From Streptococcus infantis (GTDB taxonomy: Bacteria; Bacillota; Bacilli; Lactobacillales; Streptococcaceae), in contig NZ_JAHDAP010000001.1 in NCBI RefSeq assembly GCF_018499575.1, positions 496,001 through 560,000 on the forward strand: a stretch of 64,000 nucleotides of DNA. The letters run 5' to 3'. The notes under the pieces are model-generated. The model was given only the letters and a program-made list of their open reading frames with translations. It searched no databases and was not told the origin of the DNA. The translations under genes were made by a program, and so were the position numbers. Shown here piece by piece: positions 56,332 through 64,000 of the stretch. How positions within the stretch are numbered: the stretch's first letter is position 1; each line of letters begins with the position of its first letter.

Positions 56332-57186
56332 TTAGTTTACTGAAATGTACTCTTCCCAGCGTCTGAGAACATCCTTTAAAGGGTCATCTAGGTAGGAACA
56401 AGCCTTTTCCTTAATCCAATCAGGTATACCATAAGCAGCTTCGGCTATACTTCCTGTTATCGCAGCGAGAGTATCACTATCACCTCCGAGAGAGATTGCA
56501 TTTCTGATAGCATCTTCGAAGTCTGTACTTTCAAGAAAGGCAATGATAGCTTGAGGTACCGTATTCTGGCAAGTTTCATTAAAACGATAAGTAGGACGAA
56601 TTTCATCTAGTGTTTGAGAAAGGTTATATCCATACTCTTGCTCTATGTGTTCCTTGATGAGTCTCTTACATTCTGTAGGGTTATCATTGATTGGTTCCCC
56701 ATAGTCGCCACTATAACCTCCAAAGTAATAACGACACATAAAGATAGCATCAGACGTCGCCATAGCTCCCTTAATCCCTTCGGGATGATTATGAGTCACC
56801 TCTGCAGAAAGTTGTGCAAGAGCTCTTCTGGACGGCCAGGCTCCCGTTCGTGCACAGAAACTACAATCCATGACCCAAGCACAGGGAGAAACACGCATAG
56901 CTGAGCCATTGCCGAAGCTATTATAAGGTTCTCGATCGTCGCCATCAATCCAATTACCAAATCGAGCACCGTAACCTGCATCGGGATACATCCTACCATA
57001 TTTTTTCATGGCATCAATAAAGTCATCCTTCTGACCGCCATTCATAATGGCTTCAGCAACAGCACAGGTCATAACCGTATCATCAGTGAAAAAACAGTCC
57101 TCACGAAATAAAGGAAAGTCCTTCGTTTTTATATTGTCCCATTCATAAACAGAACCTACAATATCTCCAACTATTGCTCCTAGCAT
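56332..57186 (-). CDS. ADP-ribosylglycohydrolase family protein
   Basis: The 284-residue protein has the DraG/ARH metal-binding motifs: FFTDDTVMTCAVAEAI and SLGGDSDTLAAITGSIAEA near the end, plus FGNGSAMRVSP. The enzyme removes ADP-ribose from proteins or DNA. In polymorphic-toxin systems the family serves as immunity to ADP-ribosylating toxins, a role that fits this cluster but is not proven here. AGGAGG precedes the ATG. Confidence 0.9.
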   Translation of the reverse strand: MLGAIVGDIVGSVYEWDNIKTKDFPLFREDCFFTDDTVMTCAVAEAIMNGGQKDDFIDAMKKYGRMYPDAGYGARFGNWIDGDDREPYNSFGNGSAMRVSPCAWVMDCSFCARTGAWPSRRALAQLSAEVTHNHPEGIKGAMATSDAIFMCRYYFGGYSGDYGEPINDNPTECKRLIKEHIEQEYGYNLSQTLDEIRPTYRFNETCQNTVPQAIIAFLESTDFEDAIRNAISLGGDSDTLAAITGSIAEAAYGIPDWIKEKACSYLDDPLKDVLRRWEEYISVN

Positions 57187-57200
57187 AAGATTCCTCCTTG

Positions 57201-58004
57201 TTACATATCAGATTCAATACACATTTCCAATGATTCGCACTTTAAAAATGGCTCAACCAAATCAAGCCACTCTTGAGGCAGGTAAGCTGACAAATAGCCA
57301 TGATTATAACCCTTTGCTTCATACAAGATCGTGTTTGGATGGAGCTGCTGAAATAATTTCGCTGATGCTTTCACACAGTTCAATTCTTTTTCACCATAAA
57401 TATACAGAACCTGCGCCTTGCTATCAGAAATCGTATCCTTCAGTTTGTAACGCCCCATATAGGTTTTGTAAATGGTCACTAATGTTTTGATAGGAGTCCT
57501 TGGTAGATCCTCTAAATAATAATCTTTTATTTCCTCTGGATAAGCGAGTTTAGGATAAATTTTGTTCATCATGCCTAACTGGAGTTTACAAGAGAATTTA
57601 CTAAACATCAGTTTACCAAATAAACGTATTAGAAAGATGCTGATTTTAGCCAACCCTGGTTGAGGAATACAGAGGCTTCCGTCTATGATGGCTTTCTCAG
57701 CTATATTGCTGTCTATTGACAAAAGCTCCATAGCAATTTGCCCACCAAGTGAAACACCACCGATTGCAAACAATTTTCCACCACAATTTGCTTTGATATA
57801 GTCTAGAATCTCCAAAGCAGAATCTTCAGTAGAAACATAATCAAGTTGATATTCCTCTCCGTGGCCATTTAAAGTGGGTAGAATAATACGGTATTCTTTT
57901 GACAAGATTCGTGCTTGACGAAGATAATTCCACCAAGAACTACCACCACCGTGTATCAGTATGATAGGAGGTAAATTCTCATCCCCAAATTCATGGAATT
58001 TCAT
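57201..58004 (-). CDS. Alpha/beta hydrolase
   Basis: The 267-residue protein has the oxyanion HGGGSSW motif near residue 18, nucleophile elbow GGVSLGGQ (Ser ~103) and a late YNHGYLSAY histidine. Substrate unknown. AAGGAG precedes the start. It ends 14 bases before the ADP-ribosylglycohydrolase start, so the two may be one unit. Confidence 0.88.
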   Translation of the reverse strand: MKFHEFGDENLPPIILIHGGGSSWWNYLRQARILSKEYRIILPTLNGHGEEYQLDYVSTEDSALEILDYIKANCGGKLFAIGGVSLGGQIAMELLSIDSNIAEKAIIDGSLCIPQPGLAKISIFLIRLFGKLMFSKFSCKLQLGMMNKIYPKLAYPEEIKDYYLEDLPRTPIKTLVTIYKTYMGRYKLKDTISDSKAQVLYIYGEKELNCVKASAKLFQQLHPNTILYEAKGYNHGYLSAYLPQEWLDLVEPFLKCESLEMCIESDM

Positions 58005-58050
58005 ATTTCAACTCCTTCCTGTAGGACTTTCACTAGCTATTTTTCCTCGT

Positions 58051-58113
58051 TCAATGAGTTTGAAGAAGCAGTAATACCGGCTCAACATCCTCAGTCATAG
58101 AGAACATATCCAC
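58051..58113 (-). pseudogene. Possible remnant of an RlmD-like methyltransferase 3' end
   Basis: The minus strand reads VDMFSMTEDVEPVLLL..., then TGA, resembling the C-terminal VD.FP.T.HVE.V.LL pattern of uracil-5-methyltransferases, including the intact gene at 62482-63840 ([16 protein letters not shown]). Only ~20 codons remain. It is a plausible scar of a lost paralogue. Confidence 0.4.
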
Positions 58114-58153
58114 ATCCCTTTTAACAATAGCAAAGGTTATCGTAAAAAGGGAT
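58114..58153. repeat. Inverted repeat downstream of tfoX-like gene
   Basis: ATCCCTTTT and AAAAGGGAT arms separated by about 22 bases. No T run, so a poor terminator. Confidence 0.4.
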
Positions 58154-58176
58154 TACCTCGACAAACTGAGATTTTA

Positions 58177-58497
58177 TTATTTCTTTTTCTTTGGTTTTGA
58201 TGCAGGTAACTCATCATACATTGAATTAAATAAGCCGGTTAAATATTCTTTGTTGTCAACATCATCTACCAATAGCATTTCCTTTGCACCTTCATACGGC
58301 AATTCGTATTCTACATTCGGCATATACGATATTGCAGATTTGACAGGCTTCACTAAAAATCTATCATCATAAATTCCACCCATGATTTTCCCTCGATAAT
58401 AAATTATATATTCACCCATCATTGCTCTATATGATATTTCTTCCAACTCGGACAATTGTTCTAAAACGAAATCTAAATATTCTTTACTTGAAGCCAT
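58177..58497 (-). CDS. TfoX/Sxy N-terminal domain protein
   Basis: The 106-residue protein matches the TfoX N-terminal domain: LDFVLEQLSELEEISYRAMMGEYIIYYRGKIMGGIYDDRFLVK, then a lysine tail. In Gram-negatives TfoX activates competence; short Firmicute homologues have no known role, and streptococcal competence uses ComX instead. GAGGTG precedes the ATG. Confidence 0.88.
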   Translation of the reverse strand: MASSKEYLDFVLEQLSELEEISYRAMMGEYIIYYRGKIMGGIYDDRFLVKPVKSAISYMPNVEYELPYEGAKEMLLVDDVDNKEYLTGLFNSMYDELPASKPKKKK

Positions 58498-58866
58498 AAT
58501 CTACACCTCGTCAAATTCTAAGTTGTATATAACAACTAATACTATAGCATTTTAATTCAATTTTAACTTATCAAACAATCTCATTGTGAACCTCTTTATT
58601 AAATCCAAATCTATATAATGACCGTTGTACATATTTTACGCTAAACTAGAATCTATCAAACTAAGTCTATCCTGCCACCATACTGTTTTTCACTCTATCA
58701 TTTGCTTCTTCAGTCCAAATATTGGTTTTATCACACTTATGATAAATGTCACTAATTCCTACATTCATATTACTCTTTTCGATCAATTACCTTCTTAATA
58801 TATTCCATATCTTAATCATATTGTAGATGCAACATTTAATACATACTCCCTATAGAATATATTGTA
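58498..58866. other. Gap with decayed coding fragments
   Basis: About 370 AT-rich bases. Short broken minus-strand frames, such as one starting at an ATG near 58764 (MNVGISDIYHKCDKTNIW...), suggest a dead gene. I see no RNA or promoter of note. Confidence 0.4.
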
Positions 58867-59310
58867 TCAAGAAAAGCTTTCTACCTGTTCTACTAAATCT
58901 AAAACAAGTTCCGAAAAGTTCTCCGCAATTTCCTCAAGGTCAACATAGTCATTGTTATATCCACGAACCTTACCGCTTTTCAGGTCTATAAATACGATGC
59001 TTCCATCACCTAAACCTCCGATAGGAAACACCGGGCCGTGTTCACATTCACTCATATACTCCTCGTATGCCTTTTCAAAGTATGTATAATTTTCCTCCAA
59101 CTCCTTCAAGTTAAAAATCCATGGTTCTACCAAATAGCAACCACCTAGGTTAAGTAGCAGCCAGCGGTACTCTGCTGGTATGAAGGCATAATTTGCTTCA
59201 AACTTTTTTATATCCTCCTCTGACTCCGGTCGAATACCGTCTGTAAAGGCACTCGTTTCATAAGCTATCCCAATTCTATCAAGGTGCTTTTCCAAATCAA
59301 CATTACACAT
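58867..59310 (-). CDS. SMI1/KNR4 (SUKH) family protein
   Basis: The 147-residue acidic protein has the SUKH pattern: ESEEDIKKFEANYAFIPAEYRWLLLNLGGC and FPIGGLGDGSIVFIDLKSGKV...YNNDYV. SUKH proteins are among the commonest immunity proteins against polymorphic nuclease toxins. No toxin gene adjoins it. Confidence 0.88.
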   Translation of the reverse strand: MCNVDLEKHLDRIGIAYETSAFTDGIRPESEEDIKKFEANYAFIPAEYRWLLLNLGGCYLVEPWIFNLKELEENYTYFEKAYEEYMSECEHGPVFPIGGLGDGSIVFIDLKSGKVRGYNNDYVDLEEIAENFSELVLDLVEQVESFS

Positions 59311-59527
59311 TTTGCCCTCCTAGTAACTTCAATTTACTTGCTAGAAATCCTTTCATTTCAATACATTAATTAAGCAATAGGTACAACACTTGACATAAAC
59401 ACAATTGTCTCACAATGTGGTAATATTCTGCTTTTATACTAATAAACAAAAGGCAATTAAAAACATTTTAAAATGATACTGTGGAACGGAAAGTTGATCA
59501 CTTCTTCCAAAAGAAACATCATCCATT

Positions 59528-59622
59528 CTATAATTTAAAATCCTTTTCCTTACAAATTCTATTACTAGCCAATATCGTATAAATTAAATAACCAACAAAA
59601 ATGATAATAAAAATAACATAGC
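59528..59622 (-). pseudogene. Duplicated tail of a CPBP gene
   Basis: On the minus strand this reads VIFIIIFVGYLIYTILASNRICKEK..., almost identical in DNA to the last ~80 bases of the CPBP gene at 60240-60992. Everything upstream of the tail is missing. It is a partial duplication or the remains of a second copy. Confidence 0.75.
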
Positions 59623-59659
59623 AGCCAGTTTTACAACTTACTACTTTTCATATGATAAT

Positions 59660-60151
59660 TTACAAATGTCTTTCCAGCCACTCTATCTTTTTAAAATCCT
59701 TATTGTTATTTTGTTCATTTCGATAAGAATCTTGGGAAGAAGCCTTGTAAATACTTAAAAACTGTTCCAAGCTTGGAAGACGAAAAGTGATGTCATCGAG
59801 ATGAATCAGCTCTATATCCAATTCCGAAACTCCTGCAAAATCAGGTAAAGAATCAATACTTCCGAATTCAACGCTCAGACCATCCTTTTGGAATTCATGC
59901 TCATGAATATCTATTAAGACGTAGCCTAAGTCTTTCATCACTTTCATTATCTTGTCCCAGTCATAAATTCTGAGATGATCAGGTGCTTCCCAACCTCTAG
60001 GGTCACCAGGCACATGAATGTCAATGTCAGACGGCCCCCAATTTTCTTTCGTTCTAAACTCCAATCCCAAAGACCCCATCAGTGTCGGTGTAATTCCGAC
60101 TCGATTTAAATGGAAACAAATGGTTTTAAATTCTTCAAATAAGAGACTCAT
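59660..60151 (-). CDS. Nucleotidyltransferase-like protein
   Basis: The 163-residue protein has a GS...DxD signature (LMGSLGLEFRTKENWGPSDIDIHVPGD) of minimal nucleotidyltransferases, followed by a LPSLEQFLSIYKASSQD helix. Relatives are sometimes annotated as phosphoribosylanthranilate isomerase, which this sequence does not support. It lies between the CPBP gene and its duplicated tail. Confidence 0.7.
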   Translation of the reverse strand: MSLLFEEFKTICFHLNRVGITPTLMGSLGLEFRTKENWGPSDIDIHVPGDPRGWEAPDHLRIYDWDKIMKVMKDLGYVLIDIHEHEFQKDGLSVEFGSIDSLPDFAGVSELDIELIHLDDITFRLPSLEQFLSIYKASSQDSYRNEQNNNKDFKKIEWLERHL

Positions 60152-60239
60152 GTTTACTCTAAACCTTTCATATAAATGTTCGTTATTTCTACTTTATTAC
60201 CTTAAACAAAATCATTTTCATTTTCTAGAGTATGTCCAG

Positions 60240-60992
60240 TTATTTTGGATACAAATTCTTTTCCTTACTAATTCTATTACTAGCCAATATCGTATAAATT
60301 AAATAAGCAATAAAAATGATAATAAAAATAACATTAATTTTTAACACAAAATAGAGATTTAACAAATTTGCGAACGCATGAAAGAATATACAGTACCCCA
60401 CAGATTTCGTTTGACGGTAAAGAAGCCCTAAAACAAAACTTAAAAATAATGTATATATAAAAAATAAAATATAAGGAAATCCTTGATGACTTTCTCCAAC
60501 TATAAACCATAAAGGTAGATGCCAAATTCCCCAAATTGCTCCTACAATCAAATTAGATTGCCAATAAGTATATTTTTTATCAAGTAACGGTTGTAATATC
60601 CCTCTCCATCCTAGTTCTTCATGTCCACCACCGAAAAAAATTAATTGAATAAAGAATAGTGGCATTAGATAAATGGATACTCCATTTAATTCTAAGGAAG
60701 ATACAGAAAATAGTATCGAAATTGCTAACATATGAATTATGAAATAAATACTACTATTTTCTCTCTTATTAAATAAAAAATGTTTAAATTTTATATTATT
60801 ACTTTTCAAATAAAACACACTTGCAATAGCTGGTCCGAGTGCACCTACTATATGTAAAGATCTCCCTATAATCGTTTCTAATCCCAAAATATGAGATTGC
60901 GTAATTATGGTAAGAAGCCCCCAAGCTATATAAGTAATTCCAAATGTAATATAAAGATAATTTTTTAAATTCCTTTTATCAATTTCTGTCAT
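60240..60992 (-). CDS. CPBP family intramembrane metalloprotease
   Basis: A 250-residue, roughly seven-helix protein with FFGGGHEELGWRGILQPLL (EExxxR), GAIWGIWHLPLWF and HAFANLLN motifs. It belongs to a different branch from the CPBP gene at 14314-15066. AT-rich compared with core genes. Role in bacteriocin immunity or processing is possible. Confidence 0.88.
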   Translation of the reverse strand: MTEIDKRNLKNYLYITFGITYIAWGLLTIITQSHILGLETIIGRSLHIVGALGPAIASVFYLKSNNIKFKHFLFNKRENSSIYFIIHMLAISILFSVSSLELNGVSIYLMPLFFIQLIFFGGGHEELGWRGILQPLLDKKYTYWQSNLIVGAIWGIWHLPLWFIVGESHQGFPYILFFIYTLFLSFVLGLLYRQTKSVGYCIFFHAFANLLNLYFVLKINVIFIIIFIAYLIYTILASNRISKEKNLYPK

Positions 60993-61087
60993 TCCATCTC
61001 CATATCTTGATTATTTTAAATGTAATATTTGTTACTGCTTATTAGTTGGTCTTGATTATAACTACCTATATTCTATCATAAAAACAC

Positions 61088-61114
61088 AAAAAAAGCCTTA
61101 CATTCAAGGCTTTT
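61088..61114 (-). terminator. Terminator after the peptidase E-like gene
   Basis: GAAAAGCCTTGAATGTAAGG..TTTTTTT: stem GCCTT/AAGGC with T7 on the minus strand. Confidence 0.8.
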
Positions 61115-61170
61115 CATTATTCATTTCGTCAATACTTTAGTTTCATAGATTCAGATTCGCATGATAAAAA

Positions 61171-61818
61171 CTAGTCAATTTTCTCTATAATATTTCCAAG
61201 TTTATTCAATATAAGACATGAATGATCATTTAGTGGAATTATGGGAACATCAACAAGTCCTTCAGCTATATCCTTATTTGCTTTATCATTCCATGAATCA
61301 TAATGGACACTAATTAAAAACTGACTAAAGATTCCTAATCCATTTTTTATCTTTATCTGATGATCTGAATTATCATTAGGTGAGACATAGACTTTTTCTC
61401 CTAATAATAGGGCTCCTGCAGAAAAACCTATAACTTTCGCCCCTTTATTAATCATGTGATCGATATAATTTTTGAACTCCTGATTGACGTAAGTAGCTAT
61501 ATATTTTTCCGTATTTCCACCACCAATGATAATTAGATCAGCATCTAAATAGCTATCAAAATCAATCTGCTCAGAGTCCAAAAGTAAGTAATCAGTGTTT
61601 AGATTAGGAAATTGACTTTGGAAAACTTCCGTGTACTTTTTCATATAGGGTTGCCAATTATCTCGAAAAACTGTTAAAATAACAATTCTTCCAATCTTCC
61701 TTGATGACACAATTTTATTAACAATCGTATGGTTCTTTATCGGCGGATTTCCACCCATTAAAAAAATTTGTTCGTCCAATCTTTCACACTTTCTAAAAAA
61801 TACATAAGTGTTGACCAC
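61171..61818 (-). CDS. Peptidase E / type 1 glutamine amidotransferase-like protein
   Basis: The 215-residue frame contains IIIGGGNTEKYIATY and the nucleophile elbow GFSAGALLLGE, signatures of the S51 (peptidase E, cyanophycinase) group. The start is uncertain: GTG at 61818, TTG at 61779 (giving a more typical N-terminus near IFLMGGNPP) or ATG at 61758. It lies 9 bases behind the acetyltransferase gene. Confidence 0.8.
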   Translation of the reverse strand: MVNTYVFFRKCERLDEQIFLMGGNPPIKNHTIVNKIVSSRKIGRIVILTVFRDNWQPYMKKYTEVFQSQFPNLNTDYLLLDSEQIDFDSYLDADLIIIGGGNTEKYIATYVNQEFKNYIDHMINKGAKVIGFSAGALLLGEKVYVSPNDNSDHQIKIKNGLGIFSQFLISVHYDSWNDKANKDIAEGLVDVPIIPLNDHSCLILNKLGNIIEKID

Positions 61819-61827
61819 GTTCTGAAA

Positions 61828-62256
61828 TTATAATTCTTTCTTAAAATGGATAATTCTATTTGCCTCCTGAAATCCAATATTGAGATGAAATTTTATAGAA
61901 TCGGTATTCGTTAAAGTACAGTCACTTGCAAATTCCTTACATCCTTTATTTTTCGCCCATTCCTCACATTTTGTACAGAGATTTTTAGCAATATCCTTTA
62001 AACGATATTCCTCGTCGACAATAATCCCTTCTAAGAATCCAACAGGACTATATTTACAACCTTCAACATAATCAAATCTGAGTGAACATAGTGCTAGACC
62101 TATAATTGTGTCACCTTCAACTTCAGTAAAGATTGCAGTATTTTTGCCATTCGTATATCTCTTTACTTCATCAATAGCTTCTTTATCGGTCAATTGGGGC
62201 CATAATTGTTTCATTAATTTAGCCGTTTTTATAGAATCTTTTGTTATTCCATCCAT
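61828..62256 (-). CDS. GNAT acetyltransferase, AAC(6')-like
   Basis: The 142-residue protein has a GNAT core: GFLEGIIVDEEYRLKDIAKNL in the acetyl-CoA region, then CEEWAKNKGCKEFASDCTLTNTDSIKFHLNIGFQEANRIIHF. The latter block is close to aminoglycoside 6'-N-acetyltransferases. The usual R..G.G loop is altered (RLKDIAK). Whether it modifies aminoglycosides cannot be told. GGAGG precedes the ATG. Confidence 0.82.
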   Translation of the reverse strand: MDGITKDSIKTAKLMKQLWPQLTDKEAIDEVKRYTNGKNTAIFTEVEGDTIIGLALCSLRFDYVEGCKYSPVGFLEGIIVDEEYRLKDIAKNLCTKCEEWAKNKGCKEFASDCTLTNTDSIKFHLNIGFQEANRIIHFKKEL

Positions 62257-62329
62257 ATTGATGTTCCTCCGCGAATTACAAGCAAATGTTACGAATCATG
62301 CTGTTACTTTGTTACTCATTGATTGATAC

Positions 62330-63852
<1,523 letters not shown>

Positions 63853-63896
63853 CTATGAGCCGACAAAAAAAGACGGCAACAATCCTGTTACCATCT

Positions 63897-63925
63897 ATTA
63901 TACCATGAATTAACCTAAGCACCAA
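63897..63925 (-). promoter_or_regulatory. rlmD promoter
   Basis: Minus strand: TTGGTG, 17 bases, TATAAT with TG one base before it (extended -10). The -35 lies within the end of the upstream gene. Confidence 0.65.
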
Positions 63926-64000
63926 AACTCTTGAAGAAATCAAGAATGGCTTGCCAAATAGAGCTGAGGATGTTTCCTCCATCTTGAATAGCTTTATTGG
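63915..64000 (-). CDS. C-terminal end of an unidentified protein (partial)
   Basis: The minus strand is open from the window edge to TAG at 63917-63915, ending NILSSIWQAILDFFKSFGA. The helical end is amphipathic. Too short to name; possibly a secreted or DUF1002-type protein, a guess only. Confidence 0.5.
   Translation of the reverse strand, partial: NKAIQDGGNILSSIWQAILDFFKSFGA

Noticed and set aside
59660-60151. Phosphoribosylanthranilate isomerase
   Set aside because: No TIM-barrel TrpF motifs; the GS...DxD pattern and length fit a nucleotidyltransferase.

Overview
The window is a low-GC Firmicute chromosome segment, almost certainly a mitis-group Streptococcus. Gene content and order (mutX-pyrC; a 2-oxoacid dehydrogenase operon with the lipoyl domain on E3; lplA; xerS with a streptococcal dif site; relQ-nadK-rluD-pta; prs-cysteine desulfurase-rex; the speA-to-aguB polyamine operon) match what is known of S. 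pneumoniae and its relatives. No rRNA, tRNA, CRISPR array or prophage was seen.

Layout. 1-9.85 kb (+ strand): end of mutX, pyrC, a MATE exporter, a pyruvate/acetoin dehydrogenase complex and its lipoate ligase, and a small unknown gene. 9.9-11.1 kb: xerS and, just upstream of it, a 31-bp dif site marking the replication terminus. Before dif the genes run rightward and after it mostly leftward, as expected for two replichores converging here. 11.1-14.2 kb: a small accessory insert framed by ~65-bp direct repeats, holding a membrane-protein pair and a decayed IS982-family element. 14.3-21.9 kb (- strand): CPBP protein, chloride channel, rnhB, rbgA, pta, a pseudouridine synthase, nadK, relQ. 22.0-26.8 kb (+): CYTH protein, prs, cysteine desulfurase, DUF1831, a frameshifted small gene, rex, a C26 peptidase. 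26.8-34.7 kb: radC, metY, VIT1-like transporter, PspC, sprT, tex, a 43-aa protein, a YraQ-type permease and its TIGR03943 partner. 34.7-37.2 kb: TPR, zinc-ribbon and nucleotidyltransferase genes.

37.2-44.4 kb: a six-gene polyamine operon (speA, speE, carboxyspermidine synthase, nspC, aguA, aguB) whose genes overlap or abut. It is preceded by a ~330-nt, hairpin-rich untranslated RNA that has a clear promoter and ends in an intrinsic terminator 70 nt before speA. This is a candidate cis-regulatory leader or standalone small RNA.

44.5-62.3 kb: an accessory belt dominated by small, dissimilar minus-strand genes, many from families used as immunity proteins against polymorphic toxins (CbrC, DUF1877, DUF4261, NTF2-like, ADP-ribosylglycohydrolase, SUKH). 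No toxin or secretion gene is visible. Two members of a three-copy membrane-protein family lie here; the third sits beside dif. Decay is frequent: a nonsense codon, a duplicated CPBP tail, a methyltransferase tail. 62.3-64 kb: rlmD-type methyltransferase and the end of an unidentified gene. The joint at about 62.36 kb carries a perfect 12-base match to the start of Illumina adapters inside unusual GC-rich sequence, so that junction may be an assembly artefact.
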